A stretch of DNA of 6,530 nt from Candidatus Melainabacteria bacterium (GTDB lineage: Bacteria > Cyanobacteriota > Vampirovibrionia > Obscuribacterales > Obscuribacteraceae), in assembly GCA_016209785.1 (NCBI GenBank), contig JACQVM010000387.1, positions 1 to 6,530 of the forward strand. The letters are read 5' to 3'. A program made the translations under genes and the position numbers. Below the pieces are notes generated by a model that searched no databases, was not told the DNA's origin, and worked only from the letters and a program-made list of their open reading frames with translations. Position 1 is the stretch's first letter. Each line of letters begins with the position of its first letter. Shown one piece after another: positions 1 through 5,845 of the stretch.

Positions 1-196
1 ATATAGCAATGGCACGAGATGTGAGTGTGACAAAGTGGCAAGCTAAACATTTTTCGATCCCCCTGAAAGATAAACAGCCAAATTCCTCTGTGTGTGACGA
101 ATTTTGTGTGATGGCATGATGTTATGGCAGTTCGACAAAATTGAACACGCCCAAATTAGCAGCAGTTGACTGTGCAATTAGACAGTTCTTTGATAC

Positions 197-466
197 TTAA
201 CGATAATCTTCCCGACGGTTGCCAATCCGTACAATTAGAATGCGTACCAGAGTATCTTCGATACTGCTAATGATTCGATAATCACCAACGCGATATTTCC
301 ACAGTTCCCCAAATCTTGAACCTTTCAGGGCTTCACCAATACTGCGCGGATTGTCTAGGTTGGAGACACGCTCATATAAAAACTTCAAGATTCGCCGGGC
401 ATGCTGTTTATCGAGCTTGTTTAATTCCCTTTCTGCTGCAGGAGCAAGCTCAATCTTCCATGCCAT
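197..466 (-). CDS. RelE/ParE-family toxin (putative mRNA interferase)
   Basis: This 89-residue protein has the length and layout of RelE-superfamily toxins. In the RelE branch these cut mRNA in the ribosome A site; ParE relatives instead poison gyrase. An N-terminal helical hairpin (about residues 8-35, rich in Lys, Arg and Glu) leads into the family core: LKG at 47-49, WKYRVGDYR at 56-64, and a final strand with IGNRREDYR at 81-89. The Arg/Lys-rich core and the C-terminal Arg-x-x-x-Tyr resemble the basic and aromatic residues that RelE uses for cleavage, which favours an RNase over ParE. The ATG start overlaps the 3' end of the antitoxin gene by 17 bp, so translation is probably coupled. No strong Shine-Dalgarno sequence is visible. 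The frame is intact. The family assignment is firm; the target is inferred. Confidence 0.88.
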   Translation of the reverse strand: MAWKIELAPAAERELNKLDKQHARRILKFLYERVSNLDNPRSIGEALKGSRFGELWKYRVGDYRIISSIEDTLVRILIVRIGNRREDYR

Positions 467-677
467 AACGTTTCATAATTTCTTCTAGGGGAATAGTCTC
501 TGTGCGGCCAGCACGAATATCTTCTAAGCGTCTTTCAGCCAAATAAATGTCTTCAAGGTCATCGATATACTCACATATTGCTTGCTTGACATAAAACGAC
601 TTTTTTCGTCCTGTTCTTGCAGACAATTGCTCAAGTCGAGCTTCCACATCTTGCGGTAATCGAATTGAATAGGTCAT
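450..677 (-). CDS. RelB/CopG-type ribbon-helix-helix antitoxin
   Basis: This 75-residue protein precedes and overlaps the RelE-like toxin, the usual antitoxin-first order. The N-terminus ([21 protein letters not shown], about residues 3-23) reads as a ribbon-helix-helix DNA-binding domain: a short beta strand, then helix A. Helix B follows ([19 protein letters not shown], about 25-43). The charged C-terminal half (about 44-75, [20 protein letters not shown]) is the part that in RelB-like proteins wraps around and blocks the toxin. The ATG is placed by homology with the domain start; the leader has no clear Shine-Dalgarno sequence. By analogy with the family, the antitoxin alone or with its toxin should bind the repeats upstream (699-741) and repress the operon. 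Antitoxin identity is well supported; the exact subfamily is not. Confidence 0.88.
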   Translation of the reverse strand: MTYSIRLPQDVEARLEQLSARTGRKKSFYVKQAICEYIDDLEDIYLAERRLEDIRAGRTETIPLEEIMKRYGMED

Positions 678-698
678 AGAAAGTAGCCACTTATTGAG

Positions 699-714
699 AT
701 GTAATGCATGTAAT
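699..714. repeat. Two 7-bp direct repeats in the relBE-like leader
   Basis: ATGTAAT occurs twice at a 9-bp period (699-705 and 708-714), just downstream of the predicted -10 box of the toxin-antitoxin operon. Tandem short repeats near the transcription start suit binding of ribbon-helix-helix dimers. The operator role is inference. Confidence 0.4.
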
Positions 715-719
715 ACACT

Positions 720-748
720 ATTCTACGCCAATCAGGTTGGCTTGACTA
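720..748 (-). promoter_or_regulatory. Predicted promoter of the relBE-like operon
   Basis: On the minus strand, TAGTCA (743-748, four of six consensus bases) and TAGAAT (720-725, five of six) are separated by exactly 17 bp. They lie about 45 bp upstream of the antitoxin ATG. The spacer contains an inverted repeat, which strengthens the case for a regulated sigma-70-type promoter. It is read from sequence only. Confidence 0.5.
727..741. promoter_or_regulatory. Inverted repeat between -35 and -10, candidate operator
   Basis: GCCAA-TCAGG-TTGGC is a perfect 5-bp-arm inverted repeat that fills most of the spacer of the predicted promoter. A repressor bound here would block RNA polymerase. The obvious candidate is the ribbon-helix-helix antitoxin encoded directly downstream. 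Confidence 0.45.
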
Positions 749-837
749 GCTGTCTTTATAGGCTACACAAGAAACAGGCTGGTCTCAAAAGGATGAGATC
801 TGGCGGTGGCTCTCCAGAAAAAATGCCACACACCTGC

Positions 838-1569
838 TTAGCAGTCCTGACGGGTCAGAGACTCTAGGAATTGCCGGTCCTCTGCTGTTAAGTTGGCTTC
901 CTTGAGCAGGTCAGGACGTTTTAAGTATGTTTGTCGAAGTGCTTGCCGGCGACGCCATCTAGCAATTTCCTGATGATTTCCGCTAAGTAGAACCTCTGGA
1001 ACATCCATGCCACTGAATTCAGCCGGTTTAGTGTATTGTGGCCCTTCCAGCAAGCTATCGACAAAAGATTCATGAGCTAACGAGATTGATTTCCCTACTA
1101 CTCCAGGTACTAATCTACCTACAGCATCAATAACTGCTAGACAAGGTAATTCTCCGCCAGTAAGAACAAAGTCTCCTATTGAGACTTCGTGTGTTGCTAA
1201 TGTTCTTATGCGCTCATCAAAACCTTCATAGTGCCCGCATATGATGGTAATGTCCTTTTGTTCGGCAAGCGTGTCAGCTAGATCTTGGTGAAAGGGTATA
1301 CCTTGAGGAGTCATGAGAAGAACAGGTGAATCTGGAGATTTTTCAATTGATTCGAAAGCTGCAAAAAAAGGCTCAGGCTTTAGCACCATCCCAACACCGC
1401 CACCATAGGGGGTGTCATCCACTTTGCGATACTTGTCATGACAAAAGTCGCGTGGGTTGTATGTCTTAACTTGAATTTTTTCTGCCTTAATGCCACGGCA
1501 AATAATGCTTGTAGAGCAATAGACAGAGATTAGCTCTGGAAACAACGTGATGATATGGAAGTTCACCAT
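838..1569 (-). CDS. trmD: tRNA (guanine(37)-N1)-methyltransferase
   Basis: TrmD transfers a methyl group from S-adenosylmethionine to N1 of G37 in tRNAs reading CNN and some other codons, preventing +1 frameshifts. The 243-residue protein is close to the family's usual length. The trefoil-knot SAM site is present: MTPQG at 86-90, CGHYEGFDER at 111-120 and IGDFVLTGGEL at 131-141. Also typical are VDDTPYGGGVGMVLKP at 50-65, RLVPGV at 152-157 and VPEVLLSGNH at 190-199. Arg152 matches E. coli Arg154. The general base, E. coli Asp169, aligns with Glu167 (HESF for the usual DSF), a conservative but notable change. The ATG at 1569 gives the conserved start MVNFHIITLFPEL; a GTG five codons upstream is possible but less likely. 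The gene lies 63 bp downstream of the 506-codon gene on the same strand, not among ribosomal protein genes. Confidence 0.97.
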   Translation of the reverse strand: MVNFHIITLFPELISVYCSTSIICRGIKAEKIQVKTYNPRDFCHDKYRKVDDTPYGGGVGMVLKPEPFFAAFESIEKSPDSPVLLMTPQGIPFHQDLADTLAEQKDITIICGHYEGFDERIRTLATHEVSIGDFVLTGGELPCLAVIDAVGRLVPGVVGKSISLAHESFVDSLLEGPQYTKPAEFSGMDVPEVLLSGNHQEIARWRRRQALRQTYLKRPDLLKEANLTAEDRQFLESLTRQDC

Positions 1570-1632
1570 AGGAGAATGCCACACTCCGCTATTAAGGTTG
1601 TTGACGTTGCTGATTGTATCAGGCAGACACGC

Positions 1633-3153
1633 CTAGTCTTCTTTGAAAAACCGACGCAGCGTGGGGCGTTGCCTAAGGAAATCTAAGGTTTCAAGCCAAT
1701 AGCGTCTGTATACAGGCGGATCAATGTATTTTTGTACGATGGCAATGACTTGCTCGGGAGTGGATGTGGTGTCAGTATTTTGTGGAGAGCCAAAAATACT
1801 GCTTCCACGCCCTCCCCAACCAGGCTCTAGTGTACTCAACTCCCTAAGTGCATAAGGTAGGTATTGCCCACCATTACTGCCATCGCGGACTCCCACAGTA
1901 AAACGTCTAAATCGCCCATTTTGATTATGCAAGACCACGACATCAGCATAATCATACCCATGTAACAAAGCAGCTGTGCTGTCAGACTCTACAAGGGCAA
2001 GCTTGCCTGGCAAAATGACCTGTACGTTCAAATCCTGCTCTATGGCGGCATGCACATCTCTGCGTACCTCGCGATTGCGTCGAGCCAGAGTTGCTAGAAG
2101 TTCTTGATTGACTGTGCCATCAAGAACATCTTTGACAAAGAAAACTTGTTTGTGCAGTTCTCTATTAGAGCGAGCTGTAAACTGAATGGCGTCCATTGGG
2201 TCACGTAAATCATCAGGAATTAGATCTCTAAGCCCTCTGTCTCTGCGCCCTATGGCTTCTACAAGACGCTCATTTACTGGGCGTCCCTCAAGCCGATTAG
2301 CAAGAACAGCCATTGCAGTTAGCGAGTCCCTATCTATTCGGATGGTTGCAAGCACAGACCCTGGCTTGGGAAGCTGACTGTCTGGCAACAATAAGGCTTG
2401 CTCACAAGCGCTTAGTGTTTGGGCAGTATCTCCAACGCGATGGTGATCAAGATTTGGTTGGCTACTAAGAAGCCGCGGATCAGAGATTTCTATGCCAAAG
2501 TCAAAACGCTTGTTAGCTGGGTGTCCTGGCTTAACTGTTACATACCTGTAAGGACGTATCCGTGTAGGCAGTGATGTGTCTGCTGCAATTGGAGCTACTT
2601 CAGAGCCTGCAAGCGTAGATTGGTCTGCAGTAATGCCTAAGGCTTTGTCGGTTGTTGGCCCAACTTTTGTGCGAGCGCCGGTAAGATGTAAACGAAGTTT
2701 AGCACCAGCTAAAGTTCCACCTACTGTGCCTGGTGTGACAATTACTGTGTCAAAGGCAAATTGCCCTACTTTCTTGGACAATTGTTGACTAGCTAGGTCA
2801 AGCTTAGTGTTGGTGTCAGCAACCCAAGCTTGAGATAAGGCTGTACGCCAAGGTTTTACTCCTTCATCTATGAAAGATAACCCGGCCGACGCTGCTATAC
2901 CCCGTGTTACTAAGCCAACTGCACCAACTCTTGCCGAAAGATAGCCAATACCTAAGCCAAATGCTGTGCCTACGCCTATCTGTAAAGCTGTTGAGCCAGG
3001 GTTTTCATAAGCATGGATAGCAGCTTCCTTAAATGCTTGAGGGGTTCCTGTCAGCCCATGGCTTATTACGTAAGCCTCATTCCATAGTCGTGTGCCAAGG
3101 CTAAGCTCGTTTGATGTTTCACTCAATTGGCCGCTTTCAACTGGATGATCCAT
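1633..3153 (-). CDS. Unrecognised 506-aa protein with DHH-phosphoesterase-like motifs
   Basis: I do not recognise this protein with certainty. Residues 55-92 are glycine- and alanine-rich and hydrophobic, and 128-152 form a second such patch. Either could be a membrane-associating or glycine-zipper region; no signal peptide is apparent. A polar linker (about 155-200) leads to a domain containing PNLDHH (233-238), then IRIDRDSLTAMAVL (271-284), then GRRDRG (302-307). Near the C-terminus, GGRGSSIFGSP (447-457) resembles the glycine-rich RNA/DNA-binding loop of DHHA1 domains. Asp-His-His plus Asp-x-Asp recall metal-binding motifs of DHH phosphoesterases (RecJ, NrnA, c-di-AMP phosphodiesterases), but here DHH precedes the Asp-x-Asp motif, the reverse of the canonical order. 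The ATG has a TAGGT-like ribosome binding site about 7 bp upstream. trmD follows on the same strand. That a protein is made is well supported; a phosphoesterase role is tentative. Confidence 0.75.
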   Translation of the reverse strand: MDHPVESGQLSETSNELSLGTRLWNEAYVISHGLTGTPQAFKEAAIHAYENPGSTALQIGVGTAFGLGIGYLSARVGAVGLVTRGIAASAGLSFIDEGVKPWRTALSQAWVADTNTKLDLASQQLSKKVGQFAFDTVIVTPGTVGGTLAGAKLRLHLTGARTKVGPTTDKALGITADQSTLAGSEVAPIAADTSLPTRIRPYRYVTVKPGHPANKRFDFGIEISDPRLLSSQPNLDHHRVGDTAQTLSACEQALLLPDSQLPKPGSVLATIRIDRDSLTAMAVLANRLEGRPVNERLVEAIGRRDRGLRDLIPDDLRDPMDAIQFTARSNRELHKQVFFVKDVLDGTVNQELLATLARRNREVRRDVHAAIEQDLNVQVILPGKLALVESDSTAALLHGYDYADVVVLHNQNGRFRRFTVGVRDGSNGGQYLPYALRELSTLEPGWGGRGSSIFGSPQNTDTTSTPEQVIAIVQKYIDPPVYRRYWLETLDFLRQRPTLRRFFKED

Positions 3154-3323
3154 GGTGAACCTAAATTATCGTAAGCACAGAGGGCCGCAACTCTCTATAG
3201 TTTGACAAACGAGTTTAGGTCTTTACCCGGCGGGTGTCATTGGGGAGATTACGAGAATACACATCAAGTTCCACAGGCACGACATACTAGCGCTAATCAC
3301 CTTATCCAGCGGTAATACAATCG

Positions 3324-3695
3324 CTATGATATCTCCAGAACTTGACACAATGCTTGAACTACTAATTCAAGATCACCTTCGTGAATGGTATCTATTAGAT
3401 TTACCAAGCGTTGCTTGTCTAAAGCACGTAATTGATCTATGACGGCAATTCCGCGTCTTCTGCCGCTTACGATTTCGACTGTAATTGGTGGGTTGGCTTG
3501 TGCCTGACCTCCAGATGTTGCAAGAGGGATTACTAAAACAGTCCTGCGACGCTGGTTTACAATGTTGTTGCCGATGATAAGTACCGGCCGAGACTTCTGA
3601 ATCTCGGCTCCCTTGCTTGGGTCTAGCTCTCCCAAATTGGCAAACCAAATCTCGCCACGCTTTGGAGATGCAGAATTACCAGCCACGGTGATCAA
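3324..3695 (-). CDS. MazF/PemK-family endoribonuclease toxin
   Basis: MazF toxins cut single-stranded mRNA at short sequence-specific sites and are held inactive by their antitoxin. The 123-residue protein has the family motifs in order: PKRGEIWFANL (11-21), GAEIQKSRPVLII (29-41), VLVIPLAT (53-60) and IDQLRALDKQRL (86-97). Arg36 and Thr60 match the catalytic Arg and Thr of MazF (Arg25/Thr48 in the Bacillus enzyme), so activity is expected. The listed start is TTG at 3695, overlapping the antitoxin gene by 20 bp. A GTG at 3686 (overlap 11 bp) is an equally good choice that removes only three residues; neither has a clear Shine-Dalgarno sequence, which fits translational coupling. The cleavage site cannot be predicted from sequence. 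Confidence 0.94.
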   Translation of the reverse strand: MITVAGNSASPKRGEIWFANLGELDPSKGAEIQKSRPVLIIGNNIVNQRRRTVLVIPLATSGGQAQANPPITVEIVSGRRRGIAVIDQLRALDKQRLVNLIDTIHEGDLELVVQALCQVLEIS

Positions 3696-3924
3696 ACGGC
3701 TCGCTGACAGTATTTTCTAGCGCTTGGAAGTCGGCTTCCAGCTCAGCTAGTCCAGCATCTGCATTGGCTGCATCGCAAGCAGCGGCTAAAGTCATCTCAC
3801 GACGTTTGGCCTCTTCTTCCAACAGCGTCGATACGATGGCACTACGCGTCCTGGAAGGAACGACAGTAGCGAAACGTTGGAAGATGTCTTCCGGAACGGT
3901 AAAGGTTAGACGAATTTTCTTCAT
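3676..3924 (-). CDS. Ribbon-helix-helix antitoxin paired with MazF
   Basis: This 82-residue protein is the first gene of the MazF operon. KKIRLTFTVPEDIFQRFATVV (residues 2-22) reads as the beta strand and helix A of a ribbon-helix-helix domain. SRTRSAIVSTLLEEEAKRR (24-42) gives helix B. The acidic tail (about 50-82, with AELEADFQALENTVSEPFDHRGW) resembles the segment by which MazE-like antitoxins occupy the toxin's RNA groove. Unlike E. coli MazE, which has an AbrB-type fold, this is an RHH antitoxin as in the Bacillus and cyanobacterial pairs. I chose the ATG at 3924. A GTG at 3939 would add five residues but lies almost on the predicted transcription start, so it could only be used as a leaderless start. 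The MazF reading frame overlaps its 3' end. Confidence 0.88.
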   Translation of the reverse strand: MKKIRLTFTVPEDIFQRFATVVPSRTRSAIVSTLLEEEAKRREMTLAAACDAANADAGLAELEADFQALENTVSEPFDHRGW

Positions 3925-3931
3925 ACGTATG
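3922..3931. promoter_or_regulatory. 10-bp perfect palindrome over the antitoxin start codon
   Basis: CATACGTATG is a perfect palindrome that contains the chosen antitoxin ATG and sits just downstream of the predicted transcription start. It is a candidate half-site or full operator for the ribbon-helix-helix antitoxin. A second small inverted repeat, TAGC-TG-GCTA (3951-3960), abuts the -10 box. Confidence 0.4.
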
Positions 3932-3946
3932 TTATTCACACAACAT

Positions 3947-3975
3947 ATTATAGCTGGCTAGGTGTAACCAGGCAA
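3947..3975 (-). promoter_or_regulatory. Predicted sigma-70-type promoter of the mazEF-like operon
   Basis: On the minus strand a perfect TATAAT (3947-3952) lies exactly 17 bp from TTGCCT (3970-3975, four of six consensus bases). Transcription should start near 3940, leaving a leader of only about 16 nucleotides before the ATG at 3924. The small inverted repeat at 3951-3960 inside the spacer suggests repression by the antitoxin. Confidence 0.65.
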
Positions 3976-4053
3976 GCGCGATCACAAGAATTGATCATTG
4001 TTACGCCATATATGGGGCAGGTTACGTCATTTTGTCTCCTGGTTGATGAGGAG

Positions 4054-4083
4054 TTAAATGTAGGAGTGGCGCCATTGTAAAAT
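4054..4083 (+). promoter_or_regulatory. Weak candidate promoter of mntA-hepT
   Basis: TAAAAT (4078-4083, five of six -10 bases) is preceded at 18 bp by TTAAAT (4054-4059, three of six -35 bases). It is the best match in the 181-bp divergent intergenic region upstream of mntA, about 37 bp before the ATG. The -35 match is poor, so this is a suggestion only. Confidence 0.25.
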
Positions 4084-4120
4084 GATGTCGGCTGGGTTTG
4101 AAGAAATATGATTAGTAGCA

Positions 4121-4528
4121 ATGGATATTAGCCGGGTCTGCAGCACAACCATCATGACTAACTTTCCAGATGTTGCAGGCATCTGGCTATTCGGTAGCAG
4201 GGAATCCGGTATGCAGAGTCCGGATAGCGATATTGACCTGGCTGTACTGCCTTCCTGTACGCTCGACAGGATTAAACTCTGGGAGTGCGCTCAGTCGATA
4301 GGCAGCAAGATTGGTAAAAATGTCGATCTTATTGATTTGCTGGAGGCATCAACGGTGTTGCGAGCACAGATCATTAACACGGGTAAGCGAATTTATTGTT
4401 CCGATCGACTGAAGTGTGATCTGTTTGAAACAGAGACACTTGCTGATTACGTGCGCTTTACCGAGGAGCGCAGGGAGTTGCTTGAAGATATAAAATCACG
4501 GAGAAAGGTCTTTGGGGAACATGGATGA
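4121..4528 (+). CDS. mntA: MntA-type minimal nucleotidyltransferase antitoxin
   Basis: MntA antitoxins neutralise their HEPN partner by attaching AMP units to a tyrosine next to the toxin active site (type VII TA). The 135-residue protein carries the exact MNT signature GSX10DXD: Gly25-Ser26, then Asp37 and Asp39 in GSRESGMQSPDSDIDL. A third acidic residue, Asp69, lies in NVDLID, so the metal-binding triad looks complete. Residues 95-135 are helical and charged, likely the toxin-binding extension. The ATG at 4121 is preceded only by a weak AGTAG-like ribosome binding site; no better start keeps the N-terminal helix. The stop TGA overlaps the start of hepT, so the two are coupled. The gene is divergent from the mazEF-like operon. 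Pairing with hepT makes a DNA-repair or antibiotic-modifying nucleotidyltransferase role unlikely. Confidence 0.93.
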   Translation: MDISRVCSTTIMTNFPDVAGIWLFGSRESGMQSPDSDIDLAVLPSCTLDRIKLWECAQSIGSKIGKNVDLIDLLEASTVLRAQIINTGKRIYCSDRLKCDLFETETLADYVRFTEERRELLEDIKSRRKVFGEHG

Positions 4529-4928
4529 CGTGCTCGTAAACAAGGCCGCTACCATTGAGCGTTGCCTCAAGCGTATTAAAGAAGAGTACTTCGGCCATGA
4601 AGCCGAGCTTGCGACCAACCTTAACCGTCAAGACTCGATCATTTTGAACTTGCAGCGGGCATGCGAGGCAGCTATCGATATGGGCATGCGAATGGTCAGA
4701 CTCAAACAGCTTGGCATCCCCCAGAGCAGCCGCGATATTTTTGTGTTGCTCAATGACGCAGGTGTGATAGAGAGCGCTTTAAGCATTCACTTGCAAGCTA
4801 TGGTGGGCTTCCGTAATATTGCCATTCACGACTATCGCAAAATGAATTTAGATATAGTCCGCCACCTTATTGAAAACCGGCTGCAAGACCTGTCCCAATT
4901 TGCCGCGCTGGCTCTCACAATTACATAA
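4521..4928 (+). CDS. hepT: HepT-type HEPN toxin (putative RNase)
   Basis: This HEPN-domain ribonuclease toxin is partner to MntA. The 135-residue, almost wholly helical protein has the RX4HXY active-site motif: Arg98, His103 and Tyr105 in RNIAIHDY. Tyr105 is the expected AMPylation target by analogy with the Shewanella pair. NLQRACEAAIDMGMRMV (43-59) and RDIFVLLNDAGVIE (71-84) match the conserved dimer helices of HepT. I chose the ATG at 4521, which overlaps the mntA stop by 8 bp; an in-frame TTG at 4512 is closer to the AAAGG at 4504-4508 and would add three residues. The motif is intact, so the toxin should be active without MntA. Transcription probably ends at the hairpin at 5015-5053. Family HEPN proteins cut tRNA or mRNA; the target here is unknown. 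Confidence 0.93.
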   Translation: MDDVLVNKAATIERCLKRIKEEYFGHEAELATNLNRQDSIILNLQRACEAAIDMGMRMVRLKQLGIPQSSRDIFVLLNDAGVIESALSIHLQAMVGFRNIAIHDYRKMNLDIVRHLIENRLQDLSQFAALALTIT

Positions 4929-4964
4929 CGCAACACCATTCCTTGGTTTGCACCAACGATGCAC

Positions 4965-5090
4965 CATAGTAGCACCACGGGTGCTATCACAGCAAATGTC
5001 CCATAAGATCAGGCACGAGTCTGGGGCTGATGTTCAACCAGCCCCAGACTCGTTGTCTTTCTATCTAACTAAATGCTAGGTGCTACTATG
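4965..5090. repeat. 126-bp segment bounded by perfect 12-bp inverted repeats
   Basis: CATAGTAGCACC (4965-4976) and GGTGCTACTATG (5079-5090) are exact reverse complements. Inside lie the 15-bp-stem terminator (5015-5053) and a small hairpin TAGCACC-ACG-GGTGCTA (4970-4986), whose left arm is part of the left repeat. The left arm can therefore pair either with 4980-4986 or with 5079-5090. I see no target-site duplication in the flanks. It could be a small non-autonomous mobile element, a remnant, or a folded 3' RNA region; sequence alone does not decide. Confidence 0.5.
5015..5060 (+). terminator. Intrinsic terminator after mntA-hepT
   Basis: A perfect 15-bp stem (ACGAGTCTGGGGCTG at 5015-5029 pairing with 5039-5053) with a 9-nt loop is followed on the plus strand by a T-rich stretch (TGTCTTTCT). 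It lies about 90 bp past the hepT stop. The minus-strand side has no T-run, so it should mainly stop transcription from mntA-hepT and shield the convergent genes on the right. Confidence 0.8.
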
Positions 5091-5146
5091 TGTGTGTGAG
5101 TGCATCTACCTGTTTGGCTGTGCCGGCGTCATCACATCTTGATAGC

Positions 5147-5443
5147 TTAGAGCTTCCACCTTCTTAGGAGGTCACCAAAGTCATTTTGAAGTGCATCCAG
5201 CATTTTGCTGGCGCGTGCCATTGTAATAGCATCGTGGCTGCGTGCAATACCAGATACCAAGAAACCAGCAAACAGTGCAAATCCAAAGGGAAACGAGTTT
5301 GGAAATACAATGATTGTGAAAAGAAAGAAAAGCCCGACCCCCGCAATGGCCCCATCTTGTGACTCGTTAGGCAAAATCAGGTTCATGATAAATCCAAAGA
5401 CAAAAAGCACCACCAGTACTATGATGAGCTCGAGCGTAGACAC
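5147..5443 (-). CDS. Small membrane protein, three predicted helices
   Basis: I do not recognise a family. From the GTG at 5443 the 98-residue product has three hydrophobic stretches, about residues 5-23 (ELIIVLVVLFVFGFIMNLI), 32-47 (AIAGVGLFFLFTIIVF) and 51-66 (FPFGFALFAGFLVSGI). A soluble C-terminal tail (67-98, ending DLLRRWKL) is probably helical. The frame is open up to an ATG at 5560, but that start would overlap the corA remnant and add an uncharacteristic polar leader. The GTG has a purine-rich AAGAAAGA stretch about 8-10 bp upstream and places the first helix at the N-terminus. It lies 55 bp after the corA-like fragment on the same strand and converges on mntA-hepT. The hydrophobic pattern supports a real protein, but no function can be assigned. 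Confidence 0.6.
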   Translation of the reverse strand: MSTLELIIVLVVLFVFGFIMNLILPNESQDGAIAGVGLFFLFTIIVFPNSFPFGFALFAGFLVSGIARSHDAITMARASKMLDALQNDFGDLLRRWKL

Positions 5444-5498
5444 TGTGTTGGGTTCTTTCTTGTGTTTTGCGTGATTGAAAAGTATTTTCTTTGTTACT

Positions 5499-5834
5499 TT
5501 ACTTGTGTTTGAACAGGTCCCCAAGCCACCCTTTCCAACGTAGGAAAAAGAGGAGGCCAATGACCAGCATGCTCATGATTGCCAGTGCAAATGGATATCC
5601 CCAACTCCAGCCAAGCTCAGGCATAGTCTTAAAGTTCATGCCATATACGCCTGCTATGAATGTTGGAGGGATGAACAATGTGGTGATAATGGTGAGAACC
5701 TTCATCACCTCGTTCATCCGGTTGCTGGCAGTGTTGAGGTGGAGGTTCATGAGGTCAGAGCAGAGCTCTCGATCTGTCTCAATCTGGTCAAGCATGCGAA
5801 CCACGTGATCAGCGCAATCACCTGGTAACCACAA
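5499..5834 (-). pseudogene. corA: C-terminal fragment of a CorA-type Mg2+/Co2+ channel
   Basis: The 111 codons match only the membrane end of CorA: the stalk helix (DHVVRMLDQIETDRELCSDL, about 9-28), then the first membrane helix with MNEVMKVLTIITTLFIPPTFIAGVYGMNF (40-68). The selectivity signature Gly-Met-Asn is intact, followed by MPEL (71-74), a second membrane helix (about 79-98) and a basic tail. CorA proteins are usually over 300 residues; the entire N-terminal cytosolic funnel is missing. The similarity begins within a few codons of the stop of the S41-like gene, and the only start is a TTG without a visible ribosome binding site, so a truncated remnant is most likely. A functional short two-helix channel subunit cannot be excluded. 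The reading frame itself has no internal stop. Confidence 0.7.
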
Positions 5835-5845
5835 ACTAATGAGCG

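Noticed and set aside
100..142. Inverted repeat AATTTTGT / ACAAAATT downstream of the RelE-like gene
   Set aside because: An AT-rich 8-bp pair with a 27-nt gap and no U-tract is too weak for a terminator and could be chance.
785..837. Possible trmD terminator hairpins (GTGGC/GCCAC and TCTCA/TGAGA)
   Set aside because: Stems are only 5 bp with long loops, and no T-run follows on the minus strand.
2186..2788. Plus-strand open frames inside the 506-codon gene
   Set aside because: They are antisense shadows of a long continuous minus-strand gene with domain-like motifs, and their products are low-complexity Ser/Arg/Thr-rich with no recognisable family.
3373..3648. Second minus-strand frame across the MazF gene
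   Set aside because: It is a frame-shifted reading of mazF; all MazF motifs are in the other frame.
4870..5079. Plus-strand frame running out of hepT into the terminator
   Set aside because: It is out of frame with hepT, crosses the 15-bp terminator stem and has no start signal or recognisable product.
5205..5808. Plus-strand open frames opposite the small membrane protein and the corA fragment
   Set aside because: Their products carry no recognisable motif, while the minus strand encodes clear membrane helices and the CorA GMN motif.
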